This document shows positions 50,689 through 62,815 of a stretch of DNA of 64,000 bases, piece by piece. The stretch's first letter is position 1. Every line of letters starts with the position of its first letter. The stretch lies in the NCBI GenBank assembly GCA_037954325.1, contig JBBMNZ010000018.1:13282501-13346500 (forward strand). The letters are read 5' to 3'. The translations under genes and the position numbers were made by a program. The notes under the pieces were generated by a model. The model searched no databases. It saw nothing but the letters and a program-made list of their open reading frames with translations, and was not told where the DNA came from. Origin of the DNA: Fistularia commersonii (taxonomy: Eukaryota > Chordata > Actinopteri > Syngnathiformes > Fistulariidae).

Positions 50689-51309
50689 CAAACACAAGGC
50701 GAGAAGTGGCTTACTGTAAAGGTGGCACGGGGAGAACGGAGACAAACCCATCAACTAACAACTGTAAAGCTTAATAATACACGTATTAATTGCTTGTTAC
50801 ATCGAAAGGTTGACACGGGTGGAACTGATGTCAAAAGACACTTACAAAGTCGTGTAAATTCCATAATCAGCGCTTCAAAATTTGATGGCTCACAAAACAC
50901 CGTTGGGAGCAGAAGCCGTTGCCAGGCAACCGCTTAGCGAACGCTCCTGGAAAGCTATTGGTCGGGTTGTTTGGACACGGGCCGCCAACGGCGTGACGCC
51001 CGGTGAGATGCTGGATGTCTGATGTTTGGTCCAGACTGAGCCGGGCCAGAAGCCAACAACACCACAACTCCTCCCCCCCGTGGCAAATTAATACGCTATC
51101 AAAACCGTCTCGAGCCGAAAATTCCACTTGTCAAATGAAAATGTAAACAAGGTGAAAGGAAACGACCGCCTCTCTGGTTCGGCGGACATCTTTGGCCCCG
51201 GGGGGGGCGGAGGGCGGCGTCTGACTGAGGCCGGAAACCTCCGGTTCGGATACTATTTCTCCATTATTGGGTCGTCTTTCAGCACAAACCGTTCACACAC
51301 TCGCGTCAG

Positions 51310-51482
51310 CGCACACACACACACACACACACACACAAGAAGGGAAGATAAAACACGCACCTGCCTTGAGAACAGGCACGCTTGCGCATACAAAGTATAG
51401 TTGCATGTTTACTGTACCATCAGTCACACAAACACACACACACACACACACACGCGCACACACACACACACACACACACTTC
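51310..51482. repeat. Two (CA)n tracts
   Basis: CA runs at about 51312-51338 and 51424-51479, the second interrupted by CGCG. They lie between rrm1 and sipa1l3. Confidence 0.9.
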
Positions 51483-52051
51483 TTTAGTATGACTCATACA
51501 ATATCAGTACAATATATAAGATAATGATACTTGAGAATTGTACCACACAGGCATCCAGCTTTTGTACCGAGGCTGTAGAGCTTCATTTACTTTTAGTGCA
51601 TTCTGGGAGATGTGGTATGAGTGTTTTTTTTTTGGGCTGATTCTCTGTAGGAACAGTATTAGGCCTCTCCAGGTGATAGAAAACAGTCATATTCCCTCCG
51701 ACTCGCTCCTCTAGCATAGTAGCATATGTGTTTATATATGACAACTATATAGGACCTTTTTTGACGCGGGGTTTACAAAAATAAATGGGCTCAGGAATCA
51801 GATAGAGAAGATGTCTGCTCGGTCCGCCGGGGTGTCGGGTCGGACTTTCCGGGAGCGTTTACACTTGGGAGGGGGAAGTCTCTCTCCAGTTTAAGGCAGT
51901 CCAGTGGAAGCTGGCGAGGTGACATCAGTGTGACCTCAGCCCCCGGCCGCTGTGTGTGCAAGGAACGGTGGGGTGCTGAGGGTGCAGCGTCTCTCTCGCG
52001 CCTTCCCTTCCCTCCTCGGCCACGCGCCCGTCCTCTCCGCAGCTCCGCCGC

Positions 52052-53907
52052 TCACTCCCTCTTACACTGAGCCTCCTGCGATAGAGGGTGCGCCTCCTGG
52101 TCGCTTCCGGTCTTGCTGAGGTTGGTGAAAAGCCTGCTGAACTTGCGCAGCTGCTCGCTCGCCGTGTGGCTCTCTTCTTGCAGGCGCTGGTTGTTCTCTC
52201 GCAGGTTGGCCATCTCTGCCAGCAGCACCACTTTGTCTTGCTTCTCCTGGGGGAGGATATAGTTAGACGGGTCGAGTTTACTTCGCTTTGAGTCTAAACC
52301 AGGGATCGGCAACCTTCAAATGAAATGAAGACACCGCTGCATATATGATCCTTTAATGCTATGTATTTGAAAAAAACTATATTTTGTTGCAGTTATGAAA
52401 TCAATGAACCGCTACAGAGAAAACTCAATTCCGGTTCTGCAAACATTTTGAATTGCAAAAAAAAAGACTGGGCTGAGGGCTGCATTCAGATAAAGTGATG
52501 TCCATTTGGATCCGCCTCATATTTATGCAATAAAAGGCCGAACTTGAATAATCTCCCTGCAGCAAATCAAAAAATGCCGTCTACATCCGTGTTCTGAAAT
52601 ATCCTATATATTTGCAAATTGAATACTTAATTAAAATGTTTGTTTTATCTGGCTAACGTGATATTCTCTCTTGAGCCTCAGCGCACTGCGTCTGCATGTC
52701 AGGCCTGTAACAACTCCATAAATCACATTGCTGTCCCGGAAATTAAATACATTTTATTTTATTGTTAAAAATCCCCATAGTTTTCACATTTAGAATTACA
52801 ATAAAAAATGAGGAACCAAGATAAAATAAATTTAAAATAAAATATTATTTATTTTACAAAGCCACAGGGGGCTGCAGCAGTGGGTTGCCTGGTTGAAACA
52901 AACACTCATTGGATCGGCGTCGCCAGTAGCTTTTCGCACCGTTTAACTGCGCCTTGTGCAAAAAGTCCGAGCGCTCGTTTCTACTTCCGCTCGGGTCACT
53001 CACTTTCTCCAGGTCGGTGTTCAGCTGTTTCAGCATCACCTCCAGGTGGTAGAGGCGTCCGGACAAGTCGTTGGGAACCTCGTCGCTGAAACACAAACAC
53101 AATGCGTCTCTTAACAGGACGGCAAAACTTGCACTGCGGACAGAAAGCAGACCGCTGGATGAACGTGTATTTTACTGAGCCATTCATATGAGAAATAAAA
53201 AAGAAGACACAACTGGTATTGCGATAAAAGAAAGAGAAATTTGTGAGATCTTTCCTTGGCGCTTTCTTTGGTGAGGTCACAAGTTATGGTTGCAAATAAA
53301 ACATGCCAAAGTATACCTTTGGGAGGCAAAATGATGCAAATGGACCACAAACTACCTTCAATAACAGGCAGCTCAGGGATCGAGTTTACGTAGTTCAGAA
53401 AGCGACCGCTGGGAGGCAGTGATGTGCAGCAGGTTAATAAATTGATGTTGGCTCTCAGATGGGACAAATTACTTATGCATTGATTCAAAGTCTGCACAGA
53501 CAGGGCGAAGGAGGTGGAGACACCCTTAAGTGGCGCTATTTAATGATAGTTCTTATCAGCGAGTGTGTTTATGTGTGTGTGTGTGGTTCGACCTACCAGC
53601 TGAAGGTGGGGGTGGTCCGCGGCGTCTGCGGGGTGGGAAACTGTACGGGGCTGATGGCGGGTCTCATGTCCACGCCCCCGACCTGCGGCTCAGTCAGCGA
53701 GAAGAGGGAAACGGCTCTTTGTGCTGCAACAGAAACACGTGACCTTAAGTTCGAGGGGGATTAGGGTTTGTGTAACACTCGGCGGGGGGGAAAAAAAAAA
53801 AAAAACACAAAAAAAAAAAAAAAAACACACAGTCACGTGTCGGGATGGACGGGGTCGACGCGGCCACAAGTTTGGCTCGGGATCAAGGCTTGGCTCATTT
53901 CTGAGAT

Positions 53908-53938
<31 letters not shown>

Positions 53939-56900
53939 CCTGGACGTCGACACCGGGCCGGAGAACAGAGCAGGTGTAGACGGGAACGCAAATCTTTTCT
54001 TTTTACCCGGGGCTGCGATGTGATGGCCCCTGGAAAACCTTCAACATTTGCGAGACGTTTTACGTTCGGTATCTTGAAATGTGTTATTTCCCCCGAGTTG
54101 GAAAGAGCCACATTACTGCAACTGTTCATCTAAAATGGGAAAACAAGGTGATAAAAGTTAATGAGACCAAGCTGCTCGGTCCAATTAGACTGCGTGCGGC
54201 TCGGAGTTCTCCCTCGGTGCTTTCATGTGGGCGCGATGTAAACAGAACTCGGAGCCTTCGGAGGAGGCGATCTCAGCCCGGAGTGTGTTTGCTGGCGGTG
54301 ACGGTGCGCCACCCTGATGCCAGGTGCCGGCCGGATCTGCGTTCGCTCCGGGCTCAGAGCACGAAGCTTTGCGTTCAATGAGTACGGGACCCCGGAAGAT
54401 TCATAAATTCGCGCAGGACGCGGGCATCGAGCGGAGACGCTCGCGGGTTATTCCTTCAACGCCCGGCAAAGTCTTAATGAGTGCGCCCGGGAATCCTCAG
54501 GGAGGTTCGAGCAAATGTTAATGACCCTCTGCTGCAAATCTGCTCCGAGCAGATGGCGACCAGAGAGGGCTTTTTGGAAAGAAAAAAAAAAAAAAAAAAA
54601 AAAAAAAACTCGTCCAGCCACCCTGATTGATCCTCGACCGCCAAGATTATCAAAAGCCAAACACCATTCCGGGCTCACCGATGAACACATCATGGGAACG
54701 ACCCGGGACCGTCTAAGATCAGGGTTGACGTCCCTGCAGCCCCAGCAAAGGCCCACCAGATAATGGAGCGAGCGAAAAAGAGAAAAAAAAGGAAATATTT
54801 GCCGTTTTTGAATTTCAAACACTGAAGCCGGTTTTCGGGCGCTCGGCGGAACGCTGTGGGTTCCGTTCACCCAAATCACACCGACGAGGAGAGACGGAGG
54901 TCTGATCTGCTTCTGCCGGGCCCTGAATCAGCAGCGGCTGTGGGAATCTCAGCACGGTGGGCCTCGAGTGATCTTCAGGGGTAAAGAGACCGCGGCTTCC
55001 GGCGGACGGCCGCCGTTCCACATCCTCACCTTCGTAGACTTTAGCGGCGTTGACCAGGCTGGACCACTCCAGTCCACACGCCGTGTCCGGCAGAGGCATC
55101 AACCCAGGATCCAGCCTCCTCAGCGGGGGGACCTTGTCCCTCACTTCTGTGAGCGACAGCTCCGATGCAGAAAGGGGCACTAAGAGATGAGGGGAGGGAA
55201 AGTGCGGCGGTAAGTACACAAAGCCATCTGTGCACGGCGGCGCTTAGAGTTAATTATTAGAACAAACTGGCGCAAAGCCGCTTGAAACTCGGCGGATCGG
55301 CTGCGTTCGGAGTGAGAATTCCACATTTGTCGCCGAGCTCACCCTTCTTGTTCTGCATGTGGTTGGAGGCGATGGCGTGTTTGCGCGTCGGCAGCGTGCA
55401 GGTGAACAGCACGTCGATGGGGGCCGACTGGTTCTCGGAGTTGGCGAAGCTGGCGTCTCTGCGGCCGCTGCACAGGGACTCGTCGGAAAAGGTGCGCTGC
55501 AGGGTGCGTCTGGGAGACTGCGGCGAGGGAGAGAGATGGGAAATCAAGCTAAGCTCCGCCGCGCGCCCCAAAGCCTCGGGTCGAGCCGGGAAAAAAAACG
55601 CGCGATCCTCACGGGATCTCGTTGCGGCGTCTCTCCGGGGTTGTCCATGATGATCAGCTTCTTCAGGTCATCTTCGATGGTGCTCTTGTAAGTTCGCCGT
55701 GGAGAACGCAGGTCCCGCAGAGACGCCCGGAGGCGCGGCTGTCCAAACACATTCTTTGCATTTGTGTCAACTTGCCTAAAGTGGAGAGAGAATAACATAA
55801 TAATGTATTTTATCCATTATTTTTTTTTGGTTTTGTCATCCCAAATTAACTGTATAACACCCGCAGCATATTAACACATCCGTCTTCAACCGGCTTTTCA
55901 TAGTAAGACGACACTACAAATTAAACCATCGGTGATCGAAATTGTTATTTACAAACCTACGGTTACGTTATTGGCTCTTTGGTAGAAATGAAATCCAAAG
56001 CAGTCAAAGAATCATAATAATACATAACGTATCCTTAGATGAACCGGAGTTGACTGTAGACGGTGGATATAATCCTAATATATCTTGAACGTGAGCTCGA
56101 TAACAAGAAGGGCCGTTTCAGCCTCGGCGTCGGTGACTCACATCTTGCCGCCGCCGTCGGAGCCGGACGCCGCGGCGGAAGGCGAGGAGCCGATGTCATC
56201 GGGCTGCCAGGCGGTCGGCCTGCTCTTTCCGTACAAGACTTTGGGGGCGGAGCTGGACAAAGGGGCGGAGCTTAACTGGCTTATGGTCGGTGTTGTCGTC
56301 GACGCTCGGACGGGCCGGGCCTTCTCCGTCGTCGGAGTCTTGTAGCCTTGCGGTGTGTAGGCCCTGCGGGGACACACAGGTCGGGGGGAATCATTCAGAC
56401 TGACTACTATGAGCCAAGTATTGAATAAATCCCAGATGTGCTAGAAAGCACGGTCAGGTGATTCCATCTTAAAAAGCTCACTCATTATGTACAATTTTCT
56501 TTCCTGTCTTGGTTCATATTCACGATTAAAATCAGGCACAATCCCCTGCTATGACAGACCTCCCGAGCCTAGCGGTTAAACTAATACCATTAGTAAGATA
56601 AGCCCTGCTCAAAGATGGCCAATATTGATTTTCTCTTTACCTTGACTTTTTTCATCCATACCAAGATTTCTAATCAGATGCCGGTGCTCAATAAAGGACA
56701 TTATCCAGAGCCACTGATCTTTGTGTTTGGTGCCAGCATCTTAAAGCTAGATGCATCTAAAGTAAAGCATGCTGACCCAGTTATAAATAAATGTAAATGT
56801 TAAATAGCATTTGAGTGCAGGAGCAAATAGCAGTGTGTGTTTAGTGAGTGCAAAGCATTTGAAATTCAGATAATCTGGTTGAGGAGTTATGGACTTAGCA

Positions 56901-59128
56901 TCACTCCTGCGGTCCTCCCTCCTCCCGCTGAGCCAGTTATTCTTCTCACACTGACCTCTGGTATTCCAAGTTTCCATGTTTGTCTGTGGTCTATTACAGA
57001 TGGACACCGCATTCCCAGACAACGGGATTTGAATCGATGAGGCTCAGCGGGTTTATAAAATAAAATCCTTTAATCCGAGCAGCGAGGTTGAACTACGCCT
57101 ATGTTAGTGTGTTTAATGTCTGTGTGCATCTATCATAAATAATCACCATAAGAGCACACAGGATGGATTAGAGTAGAATCACGATTTGTCGTTGGTGAAC
57201 TGGGGCGACACCTTACGCACCGCATGGGTACGTGATTTAATAATATTCAAAAATCATAAATGACCCTTCCTTCAAGTGCAAAATTTAGTCTTCAAAACCT
57301 GGAACTCTTCGGTAATTACAGAGTACATTCACCGTCCGATTAATCTAAACGCATTTCTGTAAAGTGCATCAAAATGAAAAACAGGGGAAAACACCACGGA
57401 GATTAGATTCATAAAACCCGGCATAAAAGCCGCGTCGCATCGGCGGCTCGGTCCATTACCTGGGTTTGAAAGAATCCATTTTATCCACACTCGAGCCCGG
57501 AGGCGGGAACGTCCTCGTCCTGTAACCTTTGCTCTGATTGGTGGCGGCTGGTATGATAGGCGAGGACTCGCGTCTCCTGGCCTCTCCCCCGCCGCCGCCG
57601 CCGCCGCTCCTTCCCACCGCCAGCTCCTGGATGCCGCTGTAAGTGGCGGAGCAGTGCATGGGCTTGTGGGGGGCGCAGCTGGAGTGATTTCCGTGGCGCC
57701 CGCTGTTGTAGTGGGTCGGGGCATCGATCCCGCTGTCGTTGGAGCCCCCCTTGTTGAGCGGGTCGGGATCGGGGTCGGCCGGGTCGACGAGGACTCCCCT
57801 CTCTCCTCCGGCGCCGCCGTCGAACCAGCGCTCGTCGCTGTGGCTGCTGGAGGCGTTGCTGGACAGGGTGTTGCTGCTGGAGTGGCTGGAATACTGAGCC
57901 TCTCCCTGCGAGGGACGAGGCAGCGACCGTCAGAGACGAAGAAGAAGAAGAAGAGCGGCGAGCAAGACGGAGGGAGAATCGCTTCACCTTTGAATGCCTG
58001 TTAGGAGAGTCCTTCCCGGGAGCGTCTTGCCTCAGCCTCCTCTGTCCCCCTCCGCCGCCGGGCGCCCGAGACGACGACACCGGGACATGCCAGAGGGGTT
58101 CTAGACCGTAAACACAGACACTCGGGGGATTAAAACAAATCACATTGAACCTCCACGGTTGTCAAAGAGGATTATAGTCTTATGGCAAATTTAAACACTG
58201 AGCACCTCCATCCACCAGCGCTCAGAGTCAGACACACACACACACACTGATGAGAGATGTTGATTTTAGGTTAATTTCTATATCTGGTTGATATCGCGCA
58301 TTTACATGTTAATTGCAACAGTTGGATATTAAGATAACAGTATTTTAATGGTCTCGAGAGAGAGCAACAGCGCTGTGTTTGGTTTCGTCGCGTCCCCGAG
58401 GGAATCGTCTCTCTTCAGCTGTGACTTTTGCCCGTTATGTTCGCAGGCTGACTGACGCTGTTGCTGCTGCATTGCTTCAAAGTGGCAAAAATCACAACGT
58501 GCTGGTTAAATTTCGAGATTAGAATTATTCAAAGCTATTTTTTTTGACATCCATGTGCCTCTTGCAAATCAAAGTTCATGAAAATCTGGTTGTGCATATT
58601 AGAAAACATAAGGATTGGTCCAAATGTTGTGCATTATCATTTAACATGAATAACGCACTAGAATGTAATCACACACATAGTAACACCCTGACATGCGGTT
58701 TACAATTTTTCCTCAGCTTTTTTACTTATAAATCTCTACATAGACAGTCAGAGTACCTGAGGACACGTTTCTCAGTTGCAAGTGCTCTTCTGATCCAGTG
58801 TCAATATAAAAACGCTAAGTATGGCATTCCTTCTTGAGCTCTAACATTGCATTTGGCAAATCATATCAAGTTTCATCACCACAAGTCCCGCTCTGTTTCA
58901 CAATGTGTACAAGTCACGAGAATAACCCCTGAGGACCTCTGCTTTGGGCAAAGGTCTAGATTCTGCATTCATCCGCTGAGCGAGGAGCTTTTTGGAGGCT
59001 GTTTTACCGGGTTTGCAGCGCTCCATGGTGCTTTCCTGACTGGTGAAGCCTGAGGACGACTCTCCACTGGACGTCATGTCCAAACTGAGGTGGGGATCAA
59101 ACGGCAGCAGGGGGCGCTGTCCTGTCCC

Positions 59129-59181
<53 letters not shown>

Positions 59182-59947
59182 TCACAGGAGCAGGGATGCA
59201 AGTGAACAAATTGTATACACTTGACTTGGCGCACTTTAAAATCATTCACCTATTTGGTCAACTTATCAATACGATAAAAATAAAGTCAATAATACCTCTA
59301 GGCATAATGTATAACATGTGACGTGACACAAAACAGGATAAACGAAACATCAAAAATGAAATTGAAACGTGTATTTCATGAATTAGATAACTGTTAGGAC
59401 ATTCTTCATGCCTGCTTTGTGTTCTAATGGTGGCCGAGCTAAACCTGTTTTACGTTTCGGCGAGAACTGATATCTCGTCGAGCCGCCCACGCAACTCTTT
59501 ACCGAGACATTAGTTCACGCATGCCGTAAATGGAGACCGGAAGAAAGTGCATTTCTTCCCCCTCCAGAACCCAGATATTTTGTTTCCAGTACATTCGAGA
59601 GCTCTGCGCATGAACTGACATGTTTGTTTGAGGTCAAATAACTGACGAGGAGGGATCGGAGAAGAAAAGCCCGCGTACACACCTGTCGGGCGAGGGTTTG
59701 TAGCGTACAAAGGGCCCTGGCGTGATTCCTGGAGGCCCCATTGTGGTGAGGCCTACCAGGCCTGAGGAAGGCGAGGAGAAGCTGGCAGACGGGTTTCTGT
59801 AGGGAATCACTCTGTCGCTGCTGGCAGGAGATAAACCATAGTGGTTCTCCGGATAACTCACTGGCCTGAGAGACAAAGTATAGAAAGTGGAAATGAGCAG
59901 AAGACAACAAAATAAGGCCTTAATTCAGACATTACCCTGAATGGTCC

Positions 59948-59985
<38 letters not shown>

Positions 59986-61391
59986 ACAACGAGCCTTAAA
60001 ATCCAGGACTTTGATGAGATCAGTTTCCTGTTTTATATGCAAATTAAAAACTTAAAATATGAGTTTGCAAAACCACATGCTGAGCTGTAGGGTTTAGTTT
60101 TTAGTTTTTTTTTTTGAATGGAAAATTACTCCGGGATAAAGGATGTCCCACAGAACAATACAAGTAAGACGTTCACAGGTTTCCTTAGATTTAGACATGA
60201 GCATTTTTGGATAGATACCATGGACTGAAAAACGCTTTTGGTTTCTGTGTGTTATGTCCCTCATACTCGCGTTCAGTTCCATTGTTGTTAGCTCTCGAGC
60301 TAAACACTCAAACTGCAACTCACTTGAAACCCGTCGGTTTTCAGTTTTTCAGAGAAAGATGCAAATCAGATTGACAATTTTTCTAGATTTGCAACTTCTC
60401 TGACATTTGTATCTGTTTTTAGCGAAAGGCTAGTGAGCTCCTACGTGACTGTCTCTGAAAATTAGAATATTGTGATAAAAGTTCTTTATCTTCTGTAAGG
60501 CAATTAAAAAAAACAAAAATGACTTTTTCATGATATTCTAATATTTTGAGATAGGATTTTGGAGTTTTCTTAAGATGTAAACCATAATCAGCAATATTAA
60601 AAAACAAAAACTACTTTTTCATGATATTCTTAAATTTTGAGATAGGATTTTTTTTAGTTTTCTTAAAATGTAAGCCATAATCAGCAATATTAAAAAACAA
60701 AAATGACTTTTTCATGATATTCTAATATGTTGAGATAGGATTTTGGAGTTTTCTTAAGATGTAAGCCATAATCAGCAATATTGAAAAAACAAAAATGACT
60801 TTTTCATGATACTCTAATATTTTGAGATAGGATTTTGGAGTTTTCTTAAGATGTAAGCCATAATCAGCAATATTGAAAAAAACAAAAATGACTTTTTCAT
60901 GATACTCTAATATTTTGAGATAGGATTTTGGAGTTTTCTTAAGATGTAAGCCATAATCAGCAATATCAAAATAATAAAAGGCTGGCAATATTTCACTTGA
61001 TTTGTAATGAATCCAGAATGTATGACATTTTTGTTTTTGTAATTGCATTACAGAAGATAAAGAACTTTATCACACTATTCTAATTTTCTGAGACAGTCCT
61101 GTATACATTGCTACAGCAGGTTGGTCTCGGGGGTCTCACCTCTTGGAGTTGAAGTGTTGGGGCTCCCTGTAGGGAACGGGCATCAGAGCCTTGTGGGAGC
61201 GAGGCAGTGGCGGCGGCGGGGGGCCCATGGGGGTCCGACGCTGCTGGCTGGGAGCGTTGTGGAGTCCCGGCGGAATGGGCGGACTGTCCCACCGCCAGGG
61301 GGGTCGCGGGGAAGGTCGGTAGCCTGCTGCCAGAGGCTCGGCTTCTGACTTCTGCTCCATGGTCCTCATCTCATACTCCTCCGTGCAGCCC
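52052..61391 (-). CDS. sipa1l3: SIPA1L-family Rap GTPase-activating protein, C-terminal part (probable sipa1l3)
   Basis: Family members carry RapGAP, PDZ, a SPAR_C region and a C-terminal coiled coil, and act at cell junctions and the cytoskeleton. Only the last 12 coding exons are here: 61391-61140, 59865-59683, 59132-59008, 58100-57988, 57905-57460, 56363-56142, 55775-55613, 55517-55343, 55179-55030, 53723-53597, 53085-53004, 52246-52052. All junctions are in phase, giving the final 743 residues. RapGAP and PDZ exons must lie beyond the right edge. Diagnostic blocks are QESTMERCKPEPLWHVPVSS, YSSHSSSNTLSSNASSSHSD, TIEDDLKKLIIMDNPGETPQ, SPRRTLQRTFSDESLCSGRR, LDPGLMPLPDTACGLEWSSL and the leucine-zipper-like end (LYHLEVMLKQLNTDLEKEKQ onward). 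The L3 assignment rests on the C-terminal sequence and on the human 19q13 synteny of the neighbours; L1 is the main alternative. Confidence 0.85.
53785..53828. repeat. Interrupted poly-A tract
   Basis: Three A-runs separated by CACA. Another long A-run lies at 54582-54608. Both are in introns of the SIPA1L gene. Confidence 0.8.
53908..53939. repeat. (TG)n microsatellite
   Basis: About 14 TG units in an intron of the SIPA1L gene. Confidence 0.9.
59134..59178. repeat. (CA)n microsatellite abutting a splice acceptor
   Basis: About 22 CA units. On the minus strand this is (TG)n running directly into the AG acceptor of the SIPA1L exon 59132-59008, so it takes the place of the pyrimidine tract. 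Confidence 0.95.
59950..59984. repeat. (TG)n microsatellite
   Basis: About 16 TG units, about 85 bases upstream (minus-strand sense) of the SIPA1L exon 59865-59683. Confidence 0.95.
60444..61101. mobile_element. Long form of the TA-flanked MITE with internal tandem array
   Basis: The ends GACTGTCTCTGAAAATTAGA and TAATTTTCTGAGACAGTCCT match the MITE at 37359-37641 and are flanked by TA. The middle arm (ATGACTTTTTCATGATA through CATAATCAGCAATATT) is repeated about five times with a period of 92 bases; the GCAATAT landmark falls at 60591, 60683, 60775, 60867 and 60960. The element is in a SIPA1L intron, ending 38 bases from a splice donor. Confidence 0.9.
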
Positions 61392-62395
61392 CTGCAGAGT
61401 GAGGACGGAGAGCGCGGACGTAAGACGGCGCAAACCTGCACGACAAGACCACGAAACGCTCGACGACGAAATGTATTTGCTTTCTCGATCGCTTACGGCG
61501 TTTCCGAGCGGCAGCGTTCCTCTCCCGAGACCTGAACTGTGGCTGAACCGCTCGCTAAATTTCATCGGAATACTTCAGATTATCACCCGCTCATAACACA
61601 CTTTGTGGATGTTCAAACGCATCACTGACACAAAGAGCACTCGCTAATGAGCTCCCCTGACACCGATGAAGGAAGAGAGCGAGGGAAGGAAACTGTTTAT
61701 TGGCACATCCGGACAACTGTGAAACTGAGGTCAAGTGAGAGAGTTTTACACACGCTCTCGTCTCGTCATTAGTGTGTGCGGTCGCTCAACTGTTATTTTG
61801 CGCCAGAAATGTGAAACTAATTGATAACACAGACGCCGACCCCGTAGCTCTCGGTCAGAACAACCAACGTGGAAAGAAAAAAGAAAAAAAGTGAGAATAA
61901 CGGGCCAAAATTTAAAGCACGACGACATTTATTCAAGAGTTCCCAGCGGGAGGGAGCTTATTTATATTGATAAAATATAGCAATCAACTCAGGGAAATAT
62001 AACCGCCTCCTGTGAAGTTTTCTTTCTCAATATTAAACACCATGTCTGTTTTATGCATCATTTTGTCAAATAAAGAAATCGTCCCTAGGGGGGATGAGCA
62101 AGTGCTGAGAAAATGAGACGACAAAGTGGCAATTTTGGTGGACGCTTGTTTAGCTGAGTGGGAGAGCTGGAAGAATCAACAAACCCAGCACAGAAATATT
62201 CATTCCTGTTTTGTTAAACGTTATCATATGAGAGAATTTGTGGTCCTTCTGTGTCGCAACAGAGAAAAAGAAACAGGCCCATCAGTTGTGACTGAAAATA
62301 CCAGGGTGAGAAAAATGTTAATTTCCAGTGCAGGATCGGGGGGAAAACAGAGGGAAAAAAAGGTGGGTTCATTTTTTTTTTCTAAAAAATAAGAT

Positions 62396-62572
62396 TTGGG
62401 TGCAGCGGTTAGCACCTCTGCTCTCGACAGGCCAATCAAAGATTACTGTCAAAATGGTCGCGATGAGAAAGTGACCGGTTGTATGTCTCTCGGTGGGACT
62501 GACGGTGCCCGGTCCAGGGTGAACCCTGGCTCCCGCGGCCATGTGTGCAGGATAAGCGGCGCAGTGAATTGG
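62396..62572 (+). repeat. SINE-like repeat fragment
   Basis: It starts with a tRNA-like A-box segment (GGTGCAGCGGTTAGCACC). Further on it has GACGGTGCCCGGTCCAGGGT and GAACCCTGGCTCCCGC, close to a common fish repeat module. It is degenerate. Confidence 0.45.
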
Positions 62573-62787
62573 GAACAATTAAATGTAACATGACATAAAG
62601 AGATTAAATGCATCATTAAAAGAAAAAAAAAGAAACAAAATCAGAGAGGCAACACGAACCACCGCCTGAAAGTTAAATATTTAGAGAATCGGTGCAGCCG
62701 GCATTGCTTCTGCAGGACCCAGCACTCAAAGAGTACCGGCAGCTCAATCGATATCCACGAATAGAACAAGCATGCTAAAAGCCTGCT

Positions 62788-62815
62788 GCACACACACACA
62801 CACACACACACACAG
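62788..62815. repeat. (CA)n microsatellite
   Basis: About 14 CA units in the probable SIPA1L intron. Confidence 0.9.

Larger units (their letters stand above)
48782..52051. other. Region between the convergent genes rrm1 and sipa1l3
   Basis: It holds the rrm1 3'UTR up to about 49260 (AATAAA at 49239-49244), AT-rich sequence, then several CA/TG microsatellites and, presumably, the sipa1l3 3'UTR. Short ORFs on both strands near 49.6-50.3 kb do not join into a consistent gene. A ZNF143-type motif (GCATTCTGGGAGA) lies at about 51598. Confidence 0.5.

Noticed and set aside
50382..51524. ORFs full of His-Thr or Cys-Val repeats
   Set aside because: Translations of CA/TG microsatellites.
60722..61048. 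ORF with a repeated protein unit (ADYGLHLKKTPKSYLKILEY)
   Set aside because: It is the translation of the 92-bp tandem repeat inside the MITE, not a gene.
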